Counted from the stretch's first letter, positions 1-7,078 are shown. The stretch: DNA of 9,969 nt from Gammaproteobacteria bacterium (GCA_019634245.1 JAHQVR010000256.1:1-9969); one strand, 5' to 3'. Notes: a model not told the origin generated them from the letters alone. A program made the numbers and translations.

Positions 1-12
1 CCTTTTCCCTTC

Positions 13-110
13 GGGTCAGACCAGAAGGGGTCGGACCAGAAAGGGTCGGACCAGAAAGGGTCGGACCAGAAAGGGTCGGACCAGAAAAAGTCGGGCCAGA
101 AGGGGTCGGG
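13..110. repeat. 15-bp tandem repeat (GGGTCGGACCAGAAA) upstream of glyQ
   Basis: Six full units plus a partial seventh repeat with an exact 15-bp period; the TC of each unit lies at 16, 31, 46, 61, 76, 91 and 106. The four central units (28-42, 43-57, 58-72, 73-87) are identical. The outer units have drifted: the first reads TCAGACC, the sixth TCGGGCC, and the last breaks off after TCGGG. Every unit contains the odd palindrome GGTC-G-GACC, and all copies point the same way. The same core recurs in the gap at 4556-4738. There are no unique spacers, so it is not a CRISPR array. The array may begin before base 1. Its function is unknown; a REP-like or minisatellite element is the most natural description. 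Confidence 0.9.
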
Positions 111-147
111 ACGACTTGCGATCAAAATAAGTATCGGCGTTATATGA

Positions 148-177
148 GCACAGATTCAGTACACTGTGCCTTTTTTT
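148..177 (+). terminator. Candidate intrinsic terminator before glyQ
   Basis: A 6-bp perfect stem (GCACAG at 148-153, CTGTGC at 164-169) with a 10-base loop is followed by C and seven T residues (171-177). This is the layout of a Rho-independent terminator reading rightward. It could end transcription arriving from outside the left edge, or act in a leader of the glyQ operon. A second helix, 150-158 with 177-185 (ACAGATTCA/TGAATCTGT, 9 bp, perfect), shares bases with the 5' arm and cannot form at the same time. Confidence 0.5.
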
Positions 178-184
178 GAATCTG

Positions 185-190
185 TATAAC
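185..190 (+). promoter_or_regulatory. Possible -10 element (TATAAC) for the glyQ operon
   Basis: TATAAC lies 41 bases before the chosen glyQ ATG, just after the candidate terminator, and would give a leader of roughly 35 nt. No good -35 hexamer is seen 16-18 bases upstream. An alternative promoter further up (TTGCGA at 116-121, TTATAT at 140-145, 18-base spacing) would start inside the hairpin. Neither is secure. Confidence 0.25.
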
Positions 191-231
191 AGGCGCAGTT
201 GCTAACGATGGTCAACTGCGTGCGGATAACC

Positions 232-1155
232 ATGCAATCTGATATCACCACTTTTCAAGGCATGATTGCCGTGCTGCAGAATTATTGGGCTGCGCAAGGC
301 TGTATCGTGCAACAGTCATATGATATGGAAATGGGTGCTGGAACCTTCCATCCCTCCACTTTCTTGCGGGCAATTGGCCCAGAGCCTTGGTCGGCATGTC
401 ACACCCAGGCTTCCCGTCGTCCGACTGATGGTCGCTATGGTGATAATCCAAATCGCATGCAGCACTATTATCAATTCCAGGTAGCGATGAAACCGTCACC
501 GGTCAATCTGCAAGAACTATATTTGGGATCTCTGGAAGCTTTGGGCTTCGATCCGCTTGAGCACGATATTCGGTTTGTGGAAGACAACTGGGAGTCACCC
601 ACATTGGGTGCCTGGGGGCTTGGTTGGGAAGTCTGGTTGAATGGCATGGAAGTCACTCAGTACACTTACTTTCAGCAATGCGGTGGTATCGCCTGCTCAC
701 CTGTATTGGGAGAGCTTGCTTATGGTATCGAGCGGCTCGCTATGTACATTCAGAAAGTTGAAAGTGTCTTCGATTTAGTTTGGGGCGAATCGGCGAATGG
801 CACAATTTACTATGGTGATGTGTTCCACCAGAATGAAGTGGAACAGTCCGCATATAACTTTGAGCACGCTGATACTGAGGCGTTGTTCGCGGCGTTTGAA
901 CACTGTGAAAAGGAGTGTCAGCGCCTTACGGAGCTTGAATTGCCGCTGCCGGCGTATGAGCAAGTGTTGCGCGGATCACATTCGTTTAACCTGCTCGATG
1001 CAAGACATGCGTTATCCGTGACCGAACGCCAGCGGTATATCTTAAGAGTACGAACCATGGCTCGTAAAGTGGCTGAAGTCTATTTGGCCAGACGCGAGGC
1101 ACTTGGGTTTCCGCTAATAAAGAAAGGCGATGGGCAGGAGTTGTCCCATGGATAG
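232..1155 (+). CDS. glyQ: Glycyl-tRNA synthetase alpha subunit
   Basis: This is the catalytic alpha subunit of the heterotetrameric (alpha2beta2) bacterial glycyl-tRNA synthetase. It activates glycine with ATP and charges tRNA-Gly in the cytoplasm. The 307-residue product is close to the usual length of about 300. Class II synthetase signatures are clear: the motif-2 segment [14 protein letters not shown] (62-75), the invariant block [20 protein letters not shown] (114-133), and motif 3 GIERLAMY (165-172). The C-terminus carries [20 protein letters not shown] (250-269). The ATG at 232 was chosen because [11 protein letters not shown] matches the family N-terminus. A TTG at 199 and an ATG at 208 would add residues that the family lacks. 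No strong Shine-Dalgarno is present (only weak GCGGAT). The 3' end overlaps glyS by 8 bases, as expected for two subunits made in equal amounts. Confidence 0.97.
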   Translation: MQSDITTFQGMIAVLQNYWAAQGCIVQQSYDMEMGAGTFHPSTFLRAIGPEPWSACHTQASRRPTDGRYGDNPNRMQHYYQFQVAMKPSPVNLQELYLGSLEALGFDPLEHDIRFVEDNWESPTLGAWGLGWEVWLNGMEVTQYTYFQQCGGIACSPVLGELAYGIERLAMYIQKVESVFDLVWGESANGTIYYGDVFHQNEVEQSAYNFEHADTEALFAAFEHCEKECQRLTELELPLPAYEQVLRGSHSFNLLDARHALSVTERQRYILRVRTMARKVAEVYLARREALGFPLIKKGDGQELSHG

Positions 1156-3217
1156 TTTATTGATCGAACTTGGATGTGAGGATTTACCCGCCGGTAGCTT
1201 GCAACCCTTGTCCGAGCATTTAGGTACTGGATTAAGTCGAGTTTTGAGCGAAGCAGGGCTCTGCAACAAATCCGCTGAGGTGTTTGCAACACCGCGTCGA
1301 ATAGGTGCCAGAATCTCCGCTGTGGAAGTAAAACAGGAAGACCGAGAGGTTGAGCGAAAAGGCCCTTCGATGCAGGCGGCTTTTAAGGACGGCGAGCCAA
1401 CCAAAGCGTTGTCGGGTTTTTTAAAAAGTGCAGGAGCCAGCGTTGATGACGTTCAGACTGTTTCAACACCCAAAGGTGACTGGGTGATTGTGAAACAGCT
1501 GCAGACGGGAAAGACGCTGACTGAGGTATTGAGTGATGCCCTGCCGGAAATTTTAAAAACTATGCCGATTCCCAAACGGATGAAATGGGCTGATTTACCG
1601 CATGAGTTTCTTCGACCTGTGCAATGGTTGTTAGCCATCCATGGATCAGAGGTATTACCCTTGGAAGCATTTGGTCTCAAAGCAAGTAATCTCACCTACG
1701 GCCATAGATTTCATTCACCCTCAGCGGTCAAAATAAGCCATCCTCAGGAATATGAGACAACGCTTGAGAGGGCTTTTGTTATTGCAGACTTTCCCACTCG
1801 TCGCACAATAATACGAACACAGGTGGCCGAATTAGCCAAAACGGCACAGGCCGCACCCGTAGTGGACGATGAATTACTGGATGAAGTGACAGCGCTGGTT
1901 GAATGGCCTGTTGCGGTTACTGGAAATTTTGACGCCAATTACCTTGAAATTCCAAAGGAAGCGTTGATACAAACCATGCAAGAGAATCAACGTTATTTTG
2001 CTTTGCTAGATCAGCAAGGTGCGCTACTTCCTGCATTTATTACGGTATCGAATGTAGATTCTAAGCGAATGGAAACTGTGATCGATGGAAACGAACGGGT
2101 TATTCGTCCAAGGTTTGCAGACACGATGTTTTTCTGGCAACAGGATAAAAGTAAAACCTTAGCAGATCATATTCCTCAGTTAAGCAGCTTACTTTTTCAG
2201 GAAAAGTTGGGAAGTGTTGGGGACAAAGTGGATCGCTTGCAATTATTGTCAGCAGAATTAGCATCACCCTTCGGCGCTAGCGGAGCTGAATGCGAATTAG
2301 CCGCTAGTTTGTGTAAATGTGATTTAAACACTGAGATCGTTAAAGAACTCGCCAAAATGCAAGGTATTGCAGGCCGTTATTACGCTCTGCGTGATGGGCA
2401 CAACGAAGCAATTTCTGCAGCAATGGAAGAGCATTACTTTCCAAAACAAGCAGGCGGTGATTTACCGACGGGTGCCGTTGGTCAGGTAGTCGCGCTAGCA
2501 GATAAAACCGATACGCTCGTCGGTATTTACGGATTGGGCCTTAAGCCCACTGGTGCGAAAGATCCGTTTGGATTGAGACGAGCCTCTTTGGGAATAATCA
2601 GATTGATTGTTGAAACCCATACTGATATTGATTTGAATGTTTTATTCAAGGCTTCCATATCAAGTTATGGCGACAAGCTATCAAAGGTCGACCAACATGG
2701 CATGATGGCTTATGTGATGGAGCGCTTGCGCGGTTATGCGATTGAGAGAGGTTACGCTGCGGATGTCGTCGATGCTGTGCTTGTCAAGAACAGTTCCTCT
2801 CCGCTGGACATTTTTGCCCGTCTGGATGCCATGACTCAGTTTCGTCGCGGTGATGCGGCCATCGTATTGTCTGCCGCCAGCAAACGTATCGGCAATATAC
2901 TTAAAAAGAACTCAGATGATATTGGTGAAACAGTCAATCCATCGTTACTGACTGAATCAGCCGAAAAGGCTCTGCATGAAGTTTTGACAAAACTAAAACC
3001 TGGAATCGAAAAAGATCTGGACGATAGAGACTATGCCGCAGCCATGAATTCCACCGCTGAGTTTAAGCAACCGGTAGACGATTTTTTTGATGGCGTTATG
3101 GTGTTGGATGAAAACTCCGATGTTCGAAGAAACCGTTTAGCGTTGCTAGCTGAGGTTGGTAATTTGTGCTCATATACGGCTGATCTATCTCGCTTGCAAG
3201 CTGAGTCGGATTCATGA
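1148..3217 (+). CDS. glyS: Glycyl-tRNA synthetase beta subunit
   Basis: This is the beta subunit of the alpha2beta2 glycyl-tRNA synthetase, which provides most of the tRNA recognition and works with GlyQ. The 689 residues match the family length. Recognisable blocks are the N-terminal [15 protein letters not shown] (4-18), [13 protein letters not shown] segment near 66-73, [20 protein letters not shown] (141-160) and GHRF (185-188). Further on come the segments [34 protein letters not shown] and [12 protein letters not shown]. The last ~110 residues have the helical character of the DALR-type anticodon-binding domain. ATG 1148 is preferred to ATG 1130 because AGGAG (1136-1140) sits 7 bases before it and MDSLLIELG aligns with the family start. 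The gene overlaps glyQ by 8 bases and shares ATGA with the next gene, indicating coupled translation. Confidence 0.97.
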   Translation: MDSLLIELGCEDLPAGSLQPLSEHLGTGLSRVLSEAGLCNKSAEVFATPRRIGARISAVEVKQEDREVERKGPSMQAAFKDGEPTKALSGFLKSAGASVDDVQTVSTPKGDWVIVKQLQTGKTLTEVLSDALPEILKTMPIPKRMKWADLPHEFLRPVQWLLAIHGSEVLPLEAFGLKASNLTYGHRFHSPSAVKISHPQEYETTLERAFVIADFPTRRTIIRTQVAELAKTAQAAPVVDDELLDEVTALVEWPVAVTGNFDANYLEIPKEALIQTMQENQRYFALLDQQGALLPAFITVSNVDSKRMETVIDGNERVIRPRFADTMFFWQQDKSKTLADHIPQLSSLLFQEKLGSVGDKVDRLQLLSAELASPFGASGAECELAASLCKCDLNTEIVKELAKMQGIAGRYYALRDGHNEAISAAMEEHYFPKQAGGDLPTGAVGQVVALADKTDTLVGIYGLGLKPTGAKDPFGLRRASLGIIRLIVETHTDIDLNVLFKASISSYGDKLSKVDQHGMMAYVMERLRGYAIERGYAADVVDAVLVKNSSSPLDIFARLDAMTQFRRGDAAIVLSAASKRIGNILKKNSDDIGETVNPSLLTESAEKALHEVLTKLKPGIEKDLDDRDYAAAMNSTAEFKQPVDDFFDGVMVLDENSDVRRNRLALLAEVGNLCSYTADLSRLQAESDS

Positions 3218-3762
3218 AACTAGTTGTCCTGGATAGGGATGGCGTGATTAACCAGGACATCGGGGAAATTATTACCCATCCAGATCAATGGGTTCCAATA
3301 GACGGCAGTCTTGAAGGCATAGCTCGTCTCACACAGGCGGGGTATCAAATTGCCGTTGCTACCAACCAATCTGGTATCGCTCGCGAGATATTAACAATGG
3401 ATCAGCTGTTCAGAATCCATCAGAAAATGCATGATTTAGTGCGGCAGGCTGGCGGTGATATAGATGTCGTCGTGTTTTGTCCACACAGTGACGCCAACGA
3501 ATGCGACTGTCGTAAGCCTGCTCCAGGTTTGCTCTATGATATTAGTGAACGGTTGGGTATTGAACTTGAATCGATTCCTCTTGTCGGTGATTCTTTGAAA
3601 GACATGCAGGCTGCAATGGCTGCTGCGATGCAACCCATTTTAGTTAAAACGGGCACGGGGCAGCAGACTCTAGATGACAACAAAGGGTTAGAGCATTTGC
3701 CTGCGTATGATGATTTATCAAGCTATGTCGATGAGTTGCTCGTTTCGAAGGTACAAGAATGA
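3214..3762 (+). CDS. gmhB: D-glycero-beta-D-manno-heptose 1,7-bisphosphate 7-phosphatase
   Basis: This is a HAD-superfamily phosphatase that removes the 7-phosphate from heptose 1,7-bisphosphate on the way to ADP-heptose, the building block of the LPS inner core. It acts in the cytoplasm. The 182-residue protein shows HAD motif I DRDG (D7 nucleophile, D9), motif II ATNQSG (T50), the lysine of motif III (K101 in CRKP) and motif IV GDSLKD (D126, D130). The zinc-binding cluster is complete: C89, H91, C97 and C99 in CPHSDANECDCRKP, with a shorter loop than the E. coli enzyme. These zinc ligands mark the GmhB/HisB-N group; HisB-type histidinol phosphatase is the main alternative, but no his genes are nearby. 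The start ATG overlaps the glyS stop (ATGA), and the end overlaps the next start the same way. This glyS neighbourhood is also seen in Pseudomonas. Confidence 0.92.
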   Translation: MKLVVLDRDGVINQDIGEIITHPDQWVPIDGSLEGIARLTQAGYQIAVATNQSGIAREILTMDQLFRIHQKMHDLVRQAGGDIDVVVFCPHSDANECDCRKPAPGLLYDISERLGIELESIPLVGDSLKDMQAAMAAAMQPILVKTGTGQQTLDDNKGLEHLPAYDDLSSYVDELLVSKVQE

Positions 3763-4529
3763 GCGAATCAGTTGAACAGACATATAATCGACCTTGGCTT
3801 GCGTTCAAAAGCCTTGTGTTTTGGGTTTGGATGGTTGTAAATACCATCGTTTGTGGTATTCCAATCATTATTGTGGGGTTGTTCTCGATACCCTTCGCGT
3901 TCAAAATGATCCATTACTGGTTAGCGCTGAATCTGCATGGGCTTAAACTAATTTGCGGGCTAGGTTGGGAGGTGGATGGTGAAGAGAATATTCCCGATAC
4001 CCCCTGTATGGTGATGTCAAATCATCAATCTACTTGGGAAACCTATTTCCTGACCTACCATTTACGTTACTCCGTGTATGTTGCCAAACGATCACTGGCA
4101 CTGATACCCATTTTTGGCTGGGGCCTGCACATCTTAAAATTTATTCTGATCGACCGAGCCTCTGGTCGTTCGGCGATCAAACAGATGACTGATCAAGCAA
4201 AATTGCGATTAGTCGAAGATGGTCGTTGGTTAATTGTATTTCCAGAAGGAACGCGCCGCCCTCCAGGCGCACCTGCCGAATTTCGCATTGGCGGATCTGT
4301 GGTAGCCACCAATCTTGGTGTAGACGTATTGCCTGTAGCAGTTAATTCTGGAGAGTTTTGGCCAAGAATGGGATTTATCAAATGGCCCGGTACGATCACA
4401 GTAAGTTTCGGACCAGTCATAAAGACGCAAGGTAAGACGGTGAATGAAGTTCAAGAGGCTATGCAGAGTTGGATAGTGGGCAGAATGGCTGAAATTTCTA
4501 TCCCAGAGCGTTTTCCTTATAAGGGCTAA
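3759..4529 (+). CDS. plsC: 1-acyl-sn-glycerol-3-phosphate acyltransferase (PlsC/LptA-like)
   Basis: This is a membrane-bound LPLAT-family enzyme expected to transfer an acyl chain to lysophosphatidic acid, making phosphatidic acid for phospholipid synthesis. A hydrophobic N-terminal stretch (about 17-46) would anchor it in the inner membrane. The acyltransferase block I is NHQSTWE (88-94), an HX4E form in place of the common HX4D. Block II IDRASGR (131-137) and block III FPEGTR (161-166) follow, and the block IV region LPVAVNSGEFWPR runs 191-203. The 256-residue length is typical. In Pseudomonas a closely placed acyltransferase (PA0005, lptA) sits beside gmhB and glyS-glyQ, which supports the assignment. 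It is the last gene of the overlapping operon (ATGA overlap with gmhB). The exact acyl acceptor and chain preference cannot be read from sequence. Confidence 0.9.
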   Translation: MSESVEQTYNRPWLAFKSLVFWVWMVVNTIVCGIPIIIVGLFSIPFAFKMIHYWLALNLHGLKLICGLGWEVDGEENIPDTPCMVMSNHQSTWETYFLTYHLRYSVYVAKRSLALIPIFGWGLHILKFILIDRASGRSAIKQMTDQAKLRLVEDGRWLIVFPEGTRRPPGAPAEFRIGGSVVATNLGVDVLPVAVNSGEFWPRMGFIKWPGTITVSFGPVIKTQGKTVNEVQEAMQSWIVGRMAEISIPERFPYKG

Positions 4530-4555
4530 TATCACCCAGCGCTTACATTTAGATT

Positions 4556-4738
4556 CCGGGGTCGGACCCGGTGGACTATTTGGGTCGGACCAACCACTAA
4601 AGAAATTCAATACTCTCGTGGGCCAACCCCGCCTAAATCAATACTAGTAACGTCTCTGGGTCCGACCCTGTGGTTTGAAGGGTCGGACCAGGTGAGTGAG
4701 ACCGGCTCGACGACAGCAATGGCTGCTCGGTCCGACCC
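4556..4738. repeat. Cluster of five GGTC-S-GACC palindromic cores in a convergent gap
   Basis: The 215 bases between the acyltransferase stop and the VOC stop hold no gene. They contain five 9-base cores: GGTCGGACC at 4560-4568, 4583-4591 and 4681-4689, and its complement GGTCCGACC at 4659-4667 and 4729-4737. Copies 1 and 3 extend to 11-base palindromes (GGGTC-S-GACCC). GGGTCGGACC at 4680-4689 can pair with GGTCCGACCC at 4729-4738, with a smaller hairpin (CAGC 4714-4717, GCTG 4722-4725) inside the loop. The arrangement resembles REP/BIME clusters at the ends of convergent operons. It is the same core as in the tandem array at 13-110. A role in 3'-end protection, termination or nucleoid protein binding is inference. 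Confidence 0.85.
4680..4738. terminator. Possible bidirectional hairpin between convergent genes
   Basis: A perfect 10-bp inverted repeat (GGGTCGGACC 4680-4689, GGTCCGACCC 4729-4738) lies between two convergent transcription units. It could stop or stabilise transcripts from either side. No T-run follows on either strand and the loop is long (39 bases), so it is not a standard intrinsic terminator. Confidence 0.3.
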
Positions 4739-4744
4739 GAGGGG

Positions 4745-5131
4745 TTATTGCTGGTGGTGCTCAACGATGTCGATGATAAAGCCGGCAGGGTCTTTGATCA
4801 TGAAGTGGCTTACACCAAACTCTTCCACTTTATAATCAAAAACTAGGGGCAATCCAGCTTTTACTGCTTCGTCGTGAGCAGATTTAGCATTGCCGACTTC
4901 AAAACTAGTGACCATCCCTTTGGTGCCGGCCAAAGGATGTAAGAACGAGGGTTGGGAAGGATGATTGGGTGCCATGAAGGCCATCTGAATTCCGGACTGT
5001 TTGTGCGCGAGATGTAAGTAAAAATCCTCGTCGAAGAACTCTGTGGAAAATCCAAAGGCACTTTCATAAAACTCTTTCTGTGCTTTGAGCTTATCTGTAA
5101 CCAACACGGGAAACTGAGCCACTAAATCCAT
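4745..5131 (-). CDS. VOC-family (glyoxalase/bleomycin-resistance fold) protein
   Basis: A small cytoplasmic protein of the vicinal oxygen chelate superfamily, 128 residues long, the usual size for one domain of two beta-alpha-beta-beta-beta modules. The first module starts FPVLVTDKLKAQKEFYESAFGF (8-29, the strand-helix pattern before a GF turn). The second contains KGMVTSFEVG (71-80) and ends with the family signature DPAGFIIDIVEHH (114-126). The first strand lacks the His often used as a metal ligand, so a metal-dependent glyoxalase reaction is doubtful; binding or resistance roles are equally possible. ATG 5131 is preferred because AGAGGA (5145-5140) ends 8 bases before it; an ATG two codons earlier (5137) would leave only 2 bases. 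It follows the AraC-type gene with almost no gap, so the regulator probably controls it. The substrate is unknown. Confidence 0.85.
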   Translation of the reverse strand: MDLVAQFPVLVTDKLKAQKEFYESAFGFSTEFFDEDFYLHLAHKQSGIQMAFMAPNHPSQPSFLHPLAGTKGMVTSFEVGNAKSAHDEAVKAGLPLVFDYKVEEFGVSHFMIKDPAGFIIDIVEHHQQ

Positions 5132-5143
5132 GTTCATATTCCT

Positions 5144-5995
5144 CTATTTGCGTTTAGGAGTATGTAGATTAGTCTGAGCCTGATGGCCGTTATTGTATTT
5201 TTCGGCCATCTGCAGAATTTCTCCTGGGGTCAACCCGGTGAGGCGTTTAAGTTCGCGGATTCGATGAGAATCATCGTAGTAAAGATCTTGAATCTGTGCC
5301 GGGTTACACGCAAATAGCTCTGACAGTGCTGACTGGAGGCGAAGAATATTTAACATTTTTTTCGGACTAATTCCCAGGGTTTGCTGAGTGAGTCTACGAA
5401 ATTGTCGTTCACTCAGTTGTAGCGAATCGCACAGTTTCGCAATACCTTCTGTTCCTTGAGCCTCTTGAAATATCTGTATTATTTGCGCTTGGGTAGGGGC
5501 AGCTGTTTTAGTGGGAACGCTGCTAGGGTTTTGCGCCTTTGTAAGCCAGAATTCATTGAGCTGCTGAATTTGCCATTCTGCAGGAGCATCTTTAAGGCGA
5601 GCAATCAATGGCTCTAGCAAAAGGCGTTCGATGATGTCAGAGCCAACGCCTAGTTTCCTAAGCGTGGAAACTTCGAAACCTAGTAACTCGCTGATCGTCG
5701 CCGAATGAAAACAGACTCCTGAATACCGAACAGGCCCATCCAACGATAAACTGAATTTCTCAGAAACCGGAAAATACAGCGCTGCAAACTGCTTAACATC
5801 GGGACACAGCACCAGATCTATCGCTGTATCTGGAATGACTTCCAGATCGATCGTAGCGGCATCGATATTTAAAAACCAATAGTAATCAATATAATGCTGT
5901 AAGCGAGTATCTGGTGTCGCAAGCTCGCAGTGCCCACCATTTAAGTGCAGATGATAGAGCTGTTTTGATGCGAATTGCTGTACTGAACCAAACAT
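5144..5995 (-). CDS. AraC-family transcriptional regulator
   Basis: A 283-residue DNA-binding regulator. The N-terminal part (about 1-155) resembles the ligand-sensing domain of many AraC-like proteins: an early HYIDYYWFLN segment (34-43), then VIPDTAIDLVL (53-63), and later GPVRYSGVCFHSATISELLG (87-106). A polar linker (about 155-168, SSVPTKTAAPTQ) leads to the C-terminal double helix-turn-helix. The first HTH is IAKLCDSLQLSERQFRRL (185-202); the second carries the family pattern DLYYDDSHRIRELKRLTGLT (237-256). The start at 5995 has only a weak, closely spaced GGTGA before it, so the start is less certain. The gene precedes the VOC gene by 12 bases or fewer and is probably cotranscribed, with the VOC protein as likely target. 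The inducer is unknown. A 6-3-6 inverted repeat lies 20 bases upstream. Confidence 0.88.
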   Translation of the reverse strand: MFGSVQQFASKQLYHLHLNGGHCELATPDTRLQHYIDYYWFLNIDAATIDLEVIPDTAIDLVLCPDVKQFAALYFPVSEKFSLSLDGPVRYSGVCFHSATISELLGFEVSTLRKLGVGSDIIERLLLEPLIARLKDAPAEWQIQQLNEFWLTKAQNPSSVPTKTAAPTQAQIIQIFQEAQGTEGIAKLCDSLQLSERQFRRLTQQTLGISPKKMLNILRLQSALSELFACNPAQIQDLYYDDSHRIRELKRLTGLTPGEILQMAEKYNNGHQAQTNLHTPKRK

Positions 5996-6014
5996 TTCAC
6001 CAGTATAACGTTGG

Positions 6015-6029
6015 CCGAATGATATTCGG
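6015..6029. promoter_or_regulatory. Inverted repeat CCGAAT-GAT-ATTCGG upstream of the AraC-type gene
   Basis: A perfect 6-3-6 inverted repeat lies 19 bases upstream of the regulator's start codon, and a -10-like TTATAC on the minus strand (6008-6003) lies between them. The position would suit an operator, for instance for autoregulation. AraC proteins more often bind direct repeats, so another dimeric regulator is also possible. Confidence 0.4.
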
Positions 6030-6115
6030 AGCTAATGAAAGCGTACCTAGCTCTTCCAATCGCACAAAGGAGTCATGTAGGCCATTACCTGGCAGTGCTG
6101 TGTTGAATCGGCTTA

Positions 6116-6134
6116 TATTAGCGTTTTACTAATA
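6116..6134. repeat. AT-rich inverted repeat TATTAG-N7-CTAATA between the hydrolase and AraC-type genes
   Basis: A perfect 6-7-6 inverted repeat lies in the 165-base gap downstream of the TatD-family gene and upstream of the AraC-type gene (both minus strand). No T-run follows, so a terminator is unlikely. It may be a protein-binding site or chance in AT-rich sequence. No terminator for the hydrolase gene was seen. Confidence 0.3.
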
Positions 6135-6160
6135 GGCATAATTAAGCGCTCCAAGGAAAG

Positions 6161-6958
6161 CTACGCGGCTTCCGCCACTGGTAGGCCAAACAGTTCTGCT
6201 GCGTTTGCTGTCGTTCTTTTGGCCACTTCCAATGACGATTCGCTGCGCAATTGGCTGATGATCTGCCAAACGTCTATTAGAAAAGCGGGCTGATTCAATT
6301 CGCCGGCGTGATTAACATCTGTTTGGTCGGGTGCATCGGTTTCCAAAAGTAACGAATCCAGCGGCAGCTTTGCGGCCAGCGCTTGTAATCGGGTGGCTCT
6401 GGGGTAGGTGACTGCGCCTCCCAGACTGATTTTATAACCCAGATCGATCAGTCGATGAGCTTGCTGGAGTGAGCCATTGAAGCTGTGCACCATTCCGTTG
6501 TAGTGCCCGGAGGATCTCACCATGCGGATGACATCCTCAACGGCTTTTCGTGCATGTATTACGACCGGTAGATCGAACTCACGGGCCAGGGCTAGTTGAG
6601 CCGAAAAAATCTGCTGTTGTTTGGCTTTATCTGCATTCGATATTTGATAGTCCAAACCACATTCGCCAACGGCGACAGGGTGTTCCCTGGCGATCCAGAT
6701 AGACAGATTGGCTATGTGTTCATCGTCATGATCGAGGCAAAAACAGGGGTGAAGCCCGTAGCAGGCATGCGCCTCTTCAATTTCAGCGCAAACCGATTTA
6801 ACTCTTGGCCACAAATCGTGAGTGGTGGCTGGAACCACCATGGCCGCCACATTGGCCGATCGAGCTGCCTGCACAACAGCCTCTAGATGGCTATTTAGCC
6901 GCTGATCATCCAGATGAACATGGCTGTCAATGAGTATCGGGGCACAATTGCCAGCCAT
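6161..6958 (-). CDS. yjjV: TatD-family metal-dependent hydrolase (YjjV-like)
   Basis: A cytoplasmic TIM-barrel metallohydrolase of the amidohydrolase superfamily; TatD relatives are DNases or D-aminoacyl-tRNA deacylase-like enzymes. The 265 residues are the normal length. The metal ligands are present: H13 and H15 in DSHVHLD, E99 in GECGLD, H135 in VVIHARK, H158 in MVHSFNGS and D208 in LLLETDAPD. SFNGSLQQAHRLIDLGYKI (159-177) followed by GGAVTYPRA is closest to E. coli YjjV among the three E. coli paralogues. The ATG at 6958 is preferred over one at 7093: MAGNCAPILIDSHVHLDD matches the family start, GGAAAA lies just upstream, and the longer form would add 45 unrelated residues overlapping the divergent promoter region. 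The physiological substrate of YjjV-type proteins is not settled. It is transcribed away from the metallopeptidase gene. Confidence 0.9.
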   Translation of the reverse strand: MAGNCAPILIDSHVHLDDQRLNSHLEAVVQAARSANVAAMVVPATTHDLWPRVKSVCAEIEEAHACYGLHPCFCLDHDDEHIANLSIWIAREHPVAVGECGLDYQISNADKAKQQQIFSAQLALAREFDLPVVIHARKAVEDVIRMVRSSGHYNGMVHSFNGSLQQAHRLIDLGYKISLGGAVTYPRATRLQALAAKLPLDSLLLETDAPDQTDVNHAGELNQPAFLIDVWQIISQLRSESSLEVAKRTTANAAELFGLPVAEAA

Positions 6959-6980
6959 AGTTTTATTTTCCGTTTTTTTT

Positions 6981-6990
6981 CGTTTAAACG
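6981..6990. repeat. Perfect 10-bp palindrome CGTTTAAACG in the divergent gap
   Basis: CGTTTAAACG is fully self-complementary and lies 23 bases upstream of the TatD-family start on the minus strand, next to a run of eight T residues (6973-6980). It could be a small operator, but palindromes this short in AT-rich promoter regions can arise by chance. Confidence 0.25.
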
Positions 6991-7027
6991 ACCTGCGATT
7001 ACGTGCGAAAATGTAGCACAGAGCCAG

Positions 7028-7049
7028 GGTGCATTCGAGGTAATGCACC
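7028..7049. promoter_or_regulatory. Inverted repeat GGTGCATT-N6-AATGCACC in the divergent promoter region
   Basis: A perfect 8-6-8 inverted repeat (7028-7035 and 7042-7049, spacer CGAGGT) lies in the 120-base gap between the divergent TatD-family and YpfJ-type genes, 29 bases before the YpfJ start. The length, symmetry and position suit the binding site of a dimeric repressor acting on one or both promoters. It could also form a hairpin in the ypfJ leader. No matching regulator is encoded in the window. Confidence 0.5.
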
Positions 7050-7078
7050 AGTGTGTAATGATCGATACGGAGCACAAA

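Noticed and set aside
13..110. Possible CRISPR array
   Set aside because: Units follow one another every 15 bases with no unique spacers, and there are no cas genes.
199..231. Earlier TTG (199) or ATG (208) start for glyQ
   Set aside because: The extra residues are not found in the family, and [10 protein letters not shown] at 232 aligns with the known N-terminus; neither upstream start has a good ribosome binding site.
111..231. Glycine riboswitch upstream of glyQ
   Set aside because: The leader is too short and no glycine aptamer core was recognised; only simple inverted repeats are present.
4408..4416. TCGGACCAG match to the repeat unit inside the acyltransferase gene
   Set aside because: A 9-base match without the full GGTCGGACC core, in conserved coding sequence; probably chance.
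5914..6132. 72-residue plus-strand reading frame across the AraC-type start
   Set aside because: It largely mirrors the AraC-type coding region, resembles no known protein and has no supporting ribosome binding site.
6914..7078. 55-residue N-terminal extension of the YpfJ-type protein
   Set aside because: It would overlap the divergent gene; the ATG at 7079 has GGAG at the right distance and the family's Arg-rich start.
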